This document shows, in pieces, positions 17,606 through 26,081 of a DNA stretch of 64,000 nucleotides. Positions within the stretch are counted from its first letter, which is position 1. The number at the start of each line of letters is the position of its first letter. This stretch comes from Stenotrophomonas rhizophila. Its GTDB lineage: Bacteria > Pseudomonadota > Gammaproteobacteria > Xanthomonadales > Xanthomonadaceae. Made by a program: the position numbers and the translations under genes. A model generated the notes under the pieces. It searched no databases. It was not told the DNA's origin and saw only the letters and a list, made by a program, of their open reading frames with translations. The stretch is taken from NCBI RefSeq assembly GCF_007667275.1, contig NZ_VDQT01000001.1, positions 992,001-1,056,000 on the forward strand, written 5' to 3'.

Positions 17606-18553
17606 ATGCCGATGACCGATACCCGCAAAGCGCTTCTCCAGATCCATTTCTGCGTGCTGCTGTGGGGCATCACCGCCATCCTGGGCAAGCTGATCACCCT
17701 GCCCGCGCTGCCGCTGGTGTGGTGGCGCATGCTGCTGGTGGTGGCGATGCTGGCCCTGCTGCCGCGGGTGTGGCGGGGACTGCGCCAGCTGTCGCCGGCC
17801 CTGTTTGCCGGCTATTGCGGCGTGGGCGCGCTGGTGGCGCTGCACTGGCTCACCTTCTACGGCGCGGTGAAACTGGCCAATGCCTCGGTGGCGGCTACCT
17901 GCATCGCGCTGGCGCCGGTGTTCACCGCGGTGATCGAGCCGTGGGTGGCGAAACGTCCGTTCCAGCTGCGCGAGCTGGCCTTCGGTATTGCGGTGCTGCC
18001 CGGCGTCGCCATGGTGGTGGGCGGCGTGCCCGACGGCATGCGCCTGGGCGTGGCGGTGGGCGCGGCCTCGGCACTGCTGGTGGCGATCTTCGGTTCGCTC
18101 AACAAGCGCCTGGTCAGCCATGCCGACCCGCTCACCGTGACCGCGCTGGAGCTGGGCGCCGGCACTCTCACCCTGACCCTGCTGGCGCCGCTGCTGCCGT
18201 TCCTGCTGCCGGCGCTGGCCAGCCCGCTGTGGGTGCTGCCGGACCTGCACGACGGCGTGTTGCTGCTGGTCCTGGCCGGGGTCTGCACGCTGCTGCCGTT
18301 CGCGCTGGCACTGGTCGCGCTGCGCCACCTGAGCGCCTACACCGTGCAGCTGGTGACCAACCTGGAGCCGGTGTACGCGATCCTGCTGGCGATGGTGCTG
18401 CTGAGCGAACAGCGCGAGCTGACCCCGCTGTTCTATGCCGGCGTGGCAATCATCGTCGGCGCGGTGTTCCTGCACCCGTTGCTGAATCGACGCAGGAAAG
18501 TGCAGCATCCGGAAATCCTGGGGACGGCCGAAGCACGCAACATCGCCGAGTGA
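17606..18553 (+). CDS. EamA/DMT family transporter
   Basis: This 315-residue protein has ten predicted membrane helices in two EamA repeats, with LQIHFCVLLWGITAILGKLI at the N-terminus and YTVQLVTNLEPVYAILLAMV in the second repeat. It should be an inner-membrane exporter of unknown substrate. It is not closely similar to the other EamA gene at 6695, so this is not a local duplication. The start may be the ATG at 17606 or at 17612. It is convergent with the AAA ATPase gene. Confidence 0.88.
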   Translation: MPMTDTRKALLQIHFCVLLWGITAILGKLITLPALPLVWWRMLLVVAMLALLPRVWRGLRQLSPALFAGYCGVGALVALHWLTFYGAVKLANASVAATCIALAPVFTAVIEPWVAKRPFQLRELAFGIAVLPGVAMVVGGVPDGMRLGVAVGAASALLVAIFGSLNKRLVSHADPLTVTALELGAGTLTLTLLAPLLPFLLPALASPLWVLPDLHDGVLLLVLAGVCTLLPFALALVALRHLSAYTVQLVTNLEPVYAILLAMVLLSEQRELTPLFYAGVAIIVGAVFLHPLLNRRRKVQHPEILGTAEARNIAE

Positions 18554-18587
18554 CAAGACCGGGTCCCGGGCCGCGGTACCTCCGATC

Positions 18588-19748
18588 TCATCGTTCCGGC
18601 CAATACCACGCCGGCGCGTCCAGCAGTCCCTGCCCGACCAGGGTGGTGCGGCTGAGCTGCTTTTCCAGCGCGATCGCATTGCACAGCGGCGATTCGCGCA
18701 GCGTGGCCACTAGCCGGGTGGCATGCGAGACCACCCACAGTTGGCTGCGTGCGGTCGCGGCCAGGATCAGCCTCCCCAGCGCCGGCAGCAGGTCCGGGTG
18801 CAGGCTGGTTTCCGGCTCGTTGAGCACCATCAGCGGCGGCGGTCGCGGGGTGTGCAGCGCGGCGATCAGCAACAGATAGCGCAGCGTGCCGTCGGACAGT
18901 TCGGCGGCGGTCAGCGGGCGCAGCAGCCCGGGCTGCTGGAATTTCAGGTGCAGGCGGCCTTCGCTGCCATCGATCAGGACCTGCGCGCCGGGGAAGGCAT
19001 CGTCCACCGCGGCGGCCAGTCCCTGCGCATCGCCGATCTCGACAATGGTCTGCCACGCCGCCGCCAGGTCGCGGCCGTCATGGCCCAGCACCGGGGTGCG
19101 CGTGGCCAGGGGCGACTGCCGTGCCGGCGCGTCCGCATCGGTGCGGAAATGGTCGTAGAAGCGCCATGCACGGATCGTCTCGCGCAGGCGCAGCACTTCC
19201 GGCATGCGCTGCGGATCGGCGAGCTGCGAAAACACGCTCTCGAACACGGAGAGATGGTCGTCCACGCCTTCCCAGTGCCGCCCCTGGCGTCGCCGCACCA
19301 TCGCCCCACGGCGTTCGACCAGCACGTTGCTGCTGCGCAGGAACGGCCCGGCCCAGATGCTTTCACACTTGATCTGCGGGTCCAGGGCGAACGCCGACAC
19401 GCTGGGCACCGGGAAGCCCAAGTCGATCGCATAGCCGAAATCGTCGGCGGCGAAACCCAGCCGCAGCGCCACCGGCTCGCTGCGCGCGGTGCCCTGCACC
19501 GGCACCTCGCCCTGGCGCATCGCGCGGCTGGCCTGCGCCGGGCCGGCCCACAGCGCCGACCCCAGGCCGCCCTCGCGGGCCAACGCGGCCGCCACCCCGC
19601 CCTGCGCGGTTTCCGCCAGCAGGCGCAGCGCGCGGTACAGGCTGGACTTGCCGCTGCCGTTGTCGCCGGTCACCAGGTTCAATCGGCCCATCGGCACGAC
19701 CAGGTCGTGCAGCGAGCGGTAACGCGAAATGGCCAGGGTCTGCAGCAT
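18588..19748 (-). CDS. AAA family ATPase, RecF/OLD-like
   Basis: This 386-residue protein starts MLQTLAISRYRSLHDLVVPM and carries a Walker A GDNGSGKSSLYRALRLL at residues 29-45. A late block, PPPLMVLNEPETSLHPDLLP, supplies the Walker B and signature of AAA_21/SMC-like ATPases, followed by SQLWVVSHATRLVATL. Such solitary SMC-like ATPases often act in DNA repair or as toxin- or phage-defence ATPases when next to a nuclease. No nuclease partner is adjacent here, so a housekeeping role is equally possible. It is monocistronic as far as I can see. Confidence 0.83.
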   Translation of the reverse strand: MLQTLAISRYRSLHDLVVPMGRLNLVTGDNGSGKSSLYRALRLLAETAQGGVAAALAREGGLGSALWAGPAQASRAMRQGEVPVQGTARSEPVALRLGFAADDFGYAIDLGFPVPSVSAFALDPQIKCESIWAGPFLRSSNVLVERRGAMVRRRQGRHWEGVDDHLSVFESVFSQLADPQRMPEVLRLRETIRAWRFYDHFRTDADAPARQSPLATRTPVLGHDGRDLAAAWQTIVEIGDAQGLAAAVDDAFPGAQVLIDGSEGRLHLKFQQPGLLRPLTAAELSDGTLRYLLLIAALHTPRPPPLMVLNEPETSLHPDLLPALGRLILAATARSQLWVVSHATRLVATLRESPLCNAIALEKQLSRTTLVGQGLLDAPAWYWPER

Positions 19749-19827
19749 GCGCGGGCCTGCACGGGGAACGAGCCCTCAGCATGCCAAACATCGGTCGCAC
19801 CCGATGCGAATGCGGCGCCGCCCGGCG

Positions 19828-20898
19828 TTACGGGGCGGTTTCAACCCGGTTGCGGCCGTTGCCCTTGGCCCGGTACAGCGCCGCATCGGCCCGCGCCAGG
19901 GTCTGCTCGACGGTGTCGCCGGGGGCGTGCGCGGCCACGCCGATGCTGACCGTCACCGGGAACCCCAGCGGCAGGTCGGCCACCGCCATGCGCAGGAATT
20001 CGCATTGCAGTTCGGCGGTGCGCAGGTCGGTGTCGGGCATCAGCACCACGAATTCCTCGCCCCCATACCGGGCCGCCAGCCCACGCCCGGCGAACTGGGC
20101 GCGCAGCAGCACGCCCAGTTCGGCCAGCACCCGGTCGCCGGTGGCATGACCGTTGAAATCGTTGATGTGCTTGAAGTGGTCGATGTCGACCAGGGCCAGC
20201 GCGGTCGGCCGTGGCTGCCCCTGGGCATCCAGCAGCGAGGCGTCCAGCGCCACCGACATCGCGCGCCGGTTCGGCAGCCCGGTCAGCACGTCGGTGCGGC
20301 TCTGTTCGGCCAGGTCGGCGTTCTGCGCCAGCAGCACATCGTGGTATTCGTTGAGCAGCTTCTCGTAATCGTCGCGCTCCACCATGTGGTTCTGGATGTC
20401 CAGCGCGAACCGGCGCAGCTCCATCACCAGCATCACCTGCCGCGACAGCGCCGCCAGCGCCTCGGTCTGCTGCGCATCCAGGCAGTGCGGCTGCGGATCG
20501 AACACGCACAGCGTGCCCAGCGGCAGCCCGTCGGTGCTGACCAGCGGCGCACCCGCATAGAAACGTACCTTCGGGTCCCCGGTCACGATCGGGTTGTCGT
20601 GGAAGCGCGCATCACCGCGCGCATCCTCGACCACCATCACCTCGTCCGGGTGCAGGATCGCGTGCCCGCACATCGACTCCGAACGCGGCAGCTCCTGCGC
20701 CTGCGTGCCCTGGATCGACTTGAACCACTGCCGCTCCGCATCGATCAGCGTCACCGCCGCCATCGACGCACCGCACACCGCCTTGGCGATGGTGACCAGA
20801 TCCTCGAAGGACTTCTCCTTCTCCGAATCCAGGATCCGGTAGCGGTACAGCGCCGCCAGGCGCACGGCTTCATTGGCGGGCTTCTCGGGCTTGATCAT
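19828..20898 (-). CDS. GAF-domain diguanylate cyclase
   Basis: This 356-residue cytoplasmic protein has an N-terminal GAF sensor domain (residues about 20-165, with VCGASMAAVTLIDAERQWFK and FYAGAPLVSTDGLPLGTLCV). A short helical linker and a GGDEF domain follow, with the active-site GGEEF at residues 279-283 and the metal-binding LVDIDHFKHINDFNGH. The intact motif predicts synthesis of cyclic di-GMP. The RxxD inhibitory site is not evident. GAF domains usually bind small ligands or report redox state; the signal here is unknown. It is the first of three cyclic-di-GMP genes within 6 kb. Confidence 0.92.
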   Translation of the reverse strand: MIKPEKPANEAVRLAALYRYRILDSEKEKSFEDLVTIAKAVCGASMAAVTLIDAERQWFKSIQGTQAQELPRSESMCGHAILHPDEVMVVEDARGDARFHDNPIVTGDPKVRFYAGAPLVSTDGLPLGTLCVFDPQPHCLDAQQTEALAALSRQVMLVMELRRFALDIQNHMVERDDYEKLLNEYHDVLLAQNADLAEQSRTDVLTGLPNRRAMSVALDASLLDAQGQPRPTALALVDIDHFKHINDFNGHATGDRVLAELGVLLRAQFAGRGLAARYGGEEFVVLMPDTDLRTAELQCEFLRMAVADLPLGFPVTVSIGVAAHAPGDTVEQTLARADAALYRAKGNGRNRVETAP

Positions 20899-20970
20899 CG
20901 AGCGGTCGAATCCGGGAGGTAGTCGCAGTCTAGCCCGATCAATCGGCCAAGGGTTACCCGCCCATGGAGG

Positions 20971-21693
20971 TCACCAGTCCAGCTGTTTCGGCAGCAGGCC
21001 CTTCAGTTCGGCGTCGGTCAGGTTGCGCCACTGGCCCGGCTTGAGGGCGCCCAGCTTGATGTTGTCGATGCGGACCCGGCGCAGCTGGGTGACGCGGTAT
21101 TCGAACGCGGCGGCCATCAGGCGGATCTGCCGGTTGAGACCCTGCTGCAGCACGATCCGGAATCCGAACTTGGCGATGCGCGAAGTCCGGCACGGCAGCG
21201 TGGTTTCGTTGTGGATGCGCACGCCCCGGGCCATGCCGCGCAGGAATTCGTCGGTGACCGGCTTGTTCACCGCCACCATGTATTCCTTCTGGTGGTTGTT
21301 CTCGGCGCGCAGGATCTGGTTGACGATGTCGCCGTTGCTGGTCATCAGGATCAGGCCTTCGGAATCCTTGTCCAGGCGGCCGATCGGGAAGATGCGCTGC
21401 TCATGGCCGACGAAATCGACGATGTTGCCCTTGACCGCGCTTTCGGTGGTGCAGGTGATCCCGACCGGCTTGTTCAGCGCGATGTAGACGTGGCGGCGCC
21501 CGCCGGGCTTGCGTGCTTCGCGCGCGCGCAGCGGCTGGCCGTCGACCAGCACCACGTCGCCCTCGCCTACCGCCGCACCGGTGCCGGCGACCTGGCCGTT
21601 GACGGTGACGCGGCGTTCGCCGAGCAGGCGGTCGGCTTCGCGCCGGGAACAGAAGCCGGTTTCGGCGATGAATTTGTTGAGTCGGGTTGTCAT
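20971..21693 (-). CDS. rluF: 23S rRNA pseudouridine synthase, RluF type
   Basis: This 240-residue enzyme has an N-terminal S4 RNA-binding domain (MTTRLNKFIAETGFCSRREA) and a TruA/RsuA-type catalytic domain with the catalytic aspartate in GRLDKDSEGL (Asp108). The segments RIHNETTLPCRTSRI and GLNRQIRLMAAAFEYRVTQL agree with RluF, which makes pseudouridine 2604 in 23S rRNA in Escherichia coli, and set it apart from RluB and RluE. An in-frame ATG 18 bases further upstream is less likely. It lies between two diguanylate cyclase genes with which it has no evident functional link. Confidence 0.88.
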   Translation of the reverse strand: MTTRLNKFIAETGFCSRREADRLLGERRVTVNGQVAGTGAAVGEGDVVLVDGQPLRAREARKPGGRRHVYIALNKPVGITCTTESAVKGNIVDFVGHEQRIFPIGRLDKDSEGLILMTSNGDIVNQILRAENNHQKEYMVAVNKPVTDEFLRGMARGVRIHNETTLPCRTSRIAKFGFRIVLQQGLNRQIRLMAAAFEYRVTQLRRVRIDNIKLGALKPGQWRNLTDAELKGLLPKQLDW

Positions 21694-21730
21694 CGCGCCA
21701 TTATCCGGCAAAACCCGGGGCGCGGCGGCG

Positions 21731-23413
21731 TCAGGCGATCAACGGGTCGTCGGGTCGCAGCGGTTGTTCACCGTCGCAGACCTGGTTGCGGCCGGCGCGC
21801 TTGGCCCCGTACATGGCATGGTCGGCGCGCCGCAGCAGCCCGGCCAGGTCATCACGCCCCGGGCGCAGCACGGCCAGGCCGATGCTCACGGTCACGGCCA
21901 GCCCGGCAATCCCGAGCGGGGCGGCGACCCCGGCCATCTGCAGGCGCACGTTTTCCAGCCGCGCCAGCGCCGCGCCATGCGAGGCGCCCGGCAACAGCAC
22001 CAGGAACTCCTCGCCGCCCATCCGGATCACGTCGTCCTGCACCCGCACCGCGCCGCGCAGGCCACGCGCCACCGCCACCAGCACCTGGTCGCCGACGTCA
22101 TGTCCGAAGCGGTCGTTGATGTCCTTGAACAGATCGATGTCCAGGAAGCCGATCGCCAGCGCCTGCTGCTCGGCATTGGCCCGCGCCAGGTGCCGGGTCA
22201 GCAGGTGCAGGCCGTGGCGACGGTTGGGCAGCCCGGTCAGGGCATCGGTATCGGCCAGCTGGCGCATTTCATCGCGCTGCTGGCGCAGCCGGCCCAGGCG
22301 CAGATTGAGCGCGTAGGCCGCCATCATCAGCAGCCAGGTTGCCGCCAGCTGCAGCGCCTCGATCCGGTAGGAGATCAGCCAGTGCGCCTGCATCGCGTCG
22401 GCGATGATCAGGACCCACCAGGGCGCCAGCGCCAGCAGCCCGGACAGCGCGTACCCGTCCCCCTTCAGCAACGCCCACACGCCTACCCCGAGGCAGACCG
22501 CGCAGCCCAGCACGAAGACCAGCTCCAGCCCTGCCGCCATCCAGAGCAGGCCGGTCACGCCCATCCACGGCACGCACGCCCCGACCAGCACCAGGCCCCA
22601 CAGCACCGCCCGCTGGCCGTTGCGCGAGCCCGGCCACAGCCGCGCACCGCCGTTGAGCCGCCACAGGATGGGCAGCAGCAATGCCAGGGCGACGGTGGTC
22701 AATGCGACCAGCCACCAGGTGGCGCGGCCGTGCACCGGCAGCCAGGGCTCGGGATACCCGCTCAGCCCGCCCAGCACCGCCTGCCACAGCACGAACACCG
22801 CGCAGATGGCGACGTAGTACAGGAAGGTGCGGTCGCGGGCGCTGGCAAAGCCCATCAAGGCCGACAGCGCCAGCGCGATCGCCACCGCGATGCAGGCCGC
22901 GCGCACCAGCAGGCGCGCGGTATCGTTCTGCTGTACCGGGCTGGGCGCGCCCAGCCGGACCGTGGGAATCCAGCGCGATTTCAACGGCGACGCCCACGAC
23001 ACCACGATCGGCTCGCGTTCGCCGGGCGGCGGCACCACCACCATGCCCACGCCGGCGCGGAAGCGCGAATCGCGGGTACGCGCGTCGTGCATGTTGCCGC
23101 AGATCTGGCGGTCGCCATGGCTGATGCGGACCTCGCCGGTGAGCACACCGAACACATCCACCGCCTGCGGCGCACCCGACCAGCCTCCGGCGGGTGCCGG
23201 GATCGACAGGATGTCCTGGTGCTGGGCCAGCACATCCGGCGGGCACGGCCGTTGCGGGGTCTGGTCGGCGGTGGCGGCGCCCAGCAGCAGCACGTCGCGC
23301 CCGACCTGGGCGGTACCGGCCAGCGCGGCGGCCGACAGCAACAGGCACAGCAGGCCCAGCAGCCAGCCGATGCCCGTTCGAATCTCCCCCGACCTGCGGT
23401 CGCTAAGCCTCAC
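21731..23413 (-). CDS. Membrane-bound diguanylate cyclase
   Basis: This is an approximately 560-residue protein with a signal anchor at the N-terminus, a periplasmic beta domain (about residues 40-165), and then seven hydrophobic helices (about 170-370). A cytoplasmic GGDEF domain follows with GGEEF at residues 466-470 and LDIDLFKDINDRFGHDVGDQ. This is the layout of 7TM receptors with a diguanylate cyclase output, so it should make cyclic di-GMP in response to an external signal. The start is uncertain: a GTG at 23411-23413 follows AGGGTGG, while an ATG at 23470 would add 19 basic residues. Confidence 0.87.
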   Translation of the reverse strand: MRLSDRRSGEIRTGIGWLLGLLCLLLSAAALAGTAQVGRDVLLLGAATADQTPQRPCPPDVLAQHQDILSIPAPAGGWSGAPQAVDVFGVLTGEVRISHGDRQICGNMHDARTRDSRFRAGVGMVVVPPPGEREPIVVSWASPLKSRWIPTVRLGAPSPVQQNDTARLLVRAACIAVAIALALSALMGFASARDRTFLYYVAICAVFVLWQAVLGGLSGYPEPWLPVHGRATWWLVALTTVALALLLPILWRLNGGARLWPGSRNGQRAVLWGLVLVGACVPWMGVTGLLWMAAGLELVFVLGCAVCLGVGVWALLKGDGYALSGLLALAPWWVLIIADAMQAHWLISYRIEALQLAATWLLMMAAYALNLRLGRLRQQRDEMRQLADTDALTGLPNRRHGLHLLTRHLARANAEQQALAIGFLDIDLFKDINDRFGHDVGDQVLVAVARGLRGAVRVQDDVIRMGGEEFLVLLPGASHGAALARLENVRLQMAGVAAPLGIAGLAVTVSIGLAVLRPGRDDLAGLLRRADHAMYGAKRAGRNQVCDGEQPLRPDDPLIA

Positions 23414-23503
23414 CCCACCACCCTGTTGCCCTGCTTCGCCACGCACCCTGCGCCGCGTCCCCGGGGGCATTATCGCAAGAAGCCCGGCCGCGCGCGTGGC
23501 CGC

Positions 23504-25921
23504 TCAGGACGACCGACCCGATGCAGTCGGCGCTTCCCGCCACAGCGAGGGCTGGGTCAGCTTTTCCAGCGGCATCGGGCGTTCGATCGCATAGCCCTGC
23601 AGGCCTTCCACGCCCAGCGCCTGCAGCTGCCGCGCGACCTCTTCCGATTCCACCCATTCGGCGACCACGCTCATGTGCAGCTCGCGGCCGATCTCGGTGA
23701 TCGCGCGCACCGTGGCGCGGCTGACCGGGTCGACGTCCATGTCGCGCACGAAGATGCCGTCGATCTTGAGCATGTCGGCGGGCAGCTGGCGCAGGTAGCC
23801 GAACGAAGACAGCCCGGATCCGAAGTCGTCCAGCGCCACCCGGCAGCCGCGCGCCTTCACCGCTTCGACGAAGCTGCGGGCCTGGTCCAGGTTGCTGATC
23901 GCGGCGGTTTCGGTGATTTCGAAGCACAGCTTGCGTGCCAGCCCGCGGTTGCGCTCCAGCAGGTCGCAGACGAAAGCCAGGAAGCTCGGCTCGGCGATCG
24001 ACTGCGCCGACACGTTGACGTTGCACAGGCCCAGCCGCTGCACGTGCGCCGGGCACAGCTGCAGGTGCCGGAACAGCAGCCCGAGCACGTGCCGGTCCAG
24101 CGCCATGCCCATGCCGTAGCGTTCCACCGCCGGCATGAAATCGCCCGGCCCGTGCAGCTGGCCGTCGGCGCCGCGCATGCGCACCAGTACCTCGTAATGC
24201 AGGAAACCGGGGTCGCCCACCTGCTCGATACGCTGCGCGTACAGCAACATGCGGTTCTCGGCGATGGCGTTGGACACGTCGGCCAGCCGTTCGGCCTCGA
24301 GCAGGCGCTCCTCCAGCGCCATGCGGTTCTCGTTGAAGCAGTGCACGCGGTTGCGCCCGGCCTGCTTGGCGGCATAGCAGGCGCTGTCGGCAGCGCTCAT
24401 CAGCCAGTTCACATCGGCCACCTCGGCGTCGATCTCGACCACGCCGATGCTGCAGCTGACCTTGGGCGTACCGTCGTCGCGCTGGAAACCGGCCTGGCCC
24501 AGGTTGCGCGCGATCCGCTGCAGCACCTGCTTGGCCTCCTCCTGACGGGCGCCGTGCAGGAACAGCGCGAATTCGTCCCCGCCCATCCGCCCGACCCAGT
24601 CGCCCTCGCGCACCGCCCCTTCCAGGTAGTCGGCGAAGCCGCGCAGCAGCTGGTCGCCGGCAGCGTGCCCGAGGCCATCGTTGACCAGCTTGAAGTAATC
24701 CAGGTCCAGGTAGCACAGGCTGTGCGTGCCGCCCTTGCCCCGCACGTCGAGCAGGGCCTGGTCCAGCCGGCGTTCGATCTCGCGCCGGTTGATCAGGCCG
24801 GTGAGCGGATCGTGGCTGGCATGGTGTTCCACCTCGCGGGCCAGTGCGTGGTTCTGCGAGACGTCCTCGATGATCGCGAACACGGTCAGCTCGCGGCCGG
24901 GGCTGCGTACCAGGGTGCCACTCCAGCGGCCCCACAGCAGCGTGCCGTCGGCGCGCAGGAAACGCAGCTCGCCCGGGCGCAGCTGGCGCGGCCAGTCGAT
25001 GTCGCCGGCCTCGTCCAGCACCAGCTCGCCGTCCACCAGCAGGTCCGGCAGCTCCATGCCCAGCAGTACATCGCGGCGGTAGCCGAGGATGTCGGCCACT
25101 GCCTGGTTGGCTTCGACGATGCCGCCTGCGTGGTCCAGCTTCAACATGCCCACCGTGGCCTGGTAGAACGCGGCGCGGAAGCGGCTCTCCTGCTCGATCA
25201 GGTCATGCCGCACCCGGCGTGCCAGCAGCACCGCCACCAGCGTGATCAGCAGCACCGACAACCCCGCCACCACCAGCGTGGCGATGCGCACGATTGCCGC
25301 AGTGTTGAGCAGCGCCAGCGAAAAGGCGCGGGCCTGGGCCTGCAGGCTGCGGTCCAGCGCCTGCAGCTGCACCAGCAGGGCAGCGCGCAGCGTCGGGTCC
25401 GGGCTGCCGTCGGCTTTGTTCGCTTCGGCGGTGCGCGCGATCTCCTGCAGCTGCGCCAGGCCGCGATCGGTCTGCCGCCAGACCTGCATGGCATCCTTGA
25501 AATAGCCCAGGTGGCCCAGGTACCGGAACGACAGGATCAGCCGGTTGATGTCGCCCGGCGCGTTGCCGCCCTGCAGGAACCCGCGGCGGGCCCGGGCCAG
25601 GTCGACCGGGCTCTGCTCCAGCGCCTGGCGTGCATCGAGGTCGCCCAGCGGCACCTGCAGTGCAGCGCGCGCTTCGGCCAGCGCCGCCGGATTGCCCGAG
25701 GTGATGTAACGCTCCAGCGCGAACGAGGCGTGCTGCTGGCTGCGCGACCAGTGACTCTGGCCCACGATCCACGCGGTGGACGCGGCCTGCAGCTCCTGCA
25801 CCAGCGCCGACAACCCGACCAGGCCGATCGCCGTGCCGGTGAGAAGCACGAAGCGCAGGGTCAATCCCCGCGTCACATGCGGTACGGGGTTGCTGACCTT
25901 GTCCCTGCTGCCTGCCGGCAT
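23504..25921 (-). CDS. PAS-GGDEF-EAL cyclic-di-GMP enzyme
   Basis: This 805-residue inner-membrane protein has helices at about 23-45 and 211-235 that bracket a helical periplasmic sensor region. A PAS domain follows (about 245-355), then GGDEF (active site GGDEF at 447-451) and EAL (about 545-790). The EAL domain has EVLVRM, NVNVSAQSI, EITETAAI and DDFGSGLSSFGYL, and the later WVESEE, so both halves look intact and bifunctional. Which activity dominates cannot be told. The ATG at 25919-25921 is preceded by GGAGGG, a strong ribosome-binding site. It lies 90 bases upstream of the other membrane cyclase gene in the same direction. Confidence 0.92.
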   Translation of the reverse strand: MPAGSRDKVSNPVPHVTRGLTLRFVLLTGTAIGLVGLSALVQELQAASTAWIVGQSHWSRSQQHASFALERYITSGNPAALAEARAALQVPLGDLDARQALEQSPVDLARARRGFLQGGNAPGDINRLILSFRYLGHLGYFKDAMQVWRQTDRGLAQLQEIARTAEANKADGSPDPTLRAALLVQLQALDRSLQAQARAFSLALLNTAAIVRIATLVVAGLSVLLITLVAVLLARRVRHDLIEQESRFRAAFYQATVGMLKLDHAGGIVEANQAVADILGYRRDVLLGMELPDLLVDGELVLDEAGDIDWPRQLRPGELRFLRADGTLLWGRWSGTLVRSPGRELTVFAIIEDVSQNHALAREVEHHASHDPLTGLINRREIERRLDQALLDVRGKGGTHSLCYLDLDYFKLVNDGLGHAAGDQLLRGFADYLEGAVREGDWVGRMGGDEFALFLHGARQEEAKQVLQRIARNLGQAGFQRDDGTPKVSCSIGVVEIDAEVADVNWLMSAADSACYAAKQAGRNRVHCFNENRMALEERLLEAERLADVSNAIAENRMLLYAQRIEQVGDPGFLHYEVLVRMRGADGQLHGPGDFMPAVERYGMGMALDRHVLGLLFRHLQLCPAHVQRLGLCNVNVSAQSIAEPSFLAFVCDLLERNRGLARKLCFEITETAAISNLDQARSFVEAVKARGCRVALDDFGSGLSSFGYLRQLPADMLKIDGIFVRDMDVDPVSRATVRAITEIGRELHMSVVAEWVESEEVARQLQALGVEGLQGYAIERPMPLEKLTQPSLWREAPTASGRSS

Positions 25922-26034
25922 TCGATCCCTCCAGCGCCCTGTCCACAGCATAGCGCCCCGCACCCTCAGGCTAGAGGGCAGGATGTTGATGCGGCGCGAA
26001 GTTCCCGTGTTAGCGGGTCAGGTTGCTGAAACGA

Positions 26035-26062
26035 CAACGCCAGCCCGAAGGCTGGCGTTGGA
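26035..26062 (-). terminator. Hairpin after deaD
   Basis: A ten-base perfect stem (AACGCCAGCC/GGCTGGCGTT) with a four-base loop lies 20 bases after the deaD stop, followed on the minus strand by the T-rich TTGTCGTTT. It probably ends deaD transcription. Confidence 0.7.
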
Positions 26063-26081
26063 GGTGCGGACGCGCGGGCGA

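Noticed and set aside
18588..19748. The AAA ATPase as part of an anti-phage OLD/Gabija-like defence pair
   Set aside because: There is no nuclease, helicase or TOPRIM gene next to it; the neighbours are an EamA exporter and a diguanylate cyclase.
21509..26029. A plus-strand open frame of 1,506 codons
   Set aside because: It overlaps rluF and two cyclic-di-GMP genes in antisense. The composition (Gln, His, Arg, Ala) is typical of a shadow frame and it has no plausible start signal.
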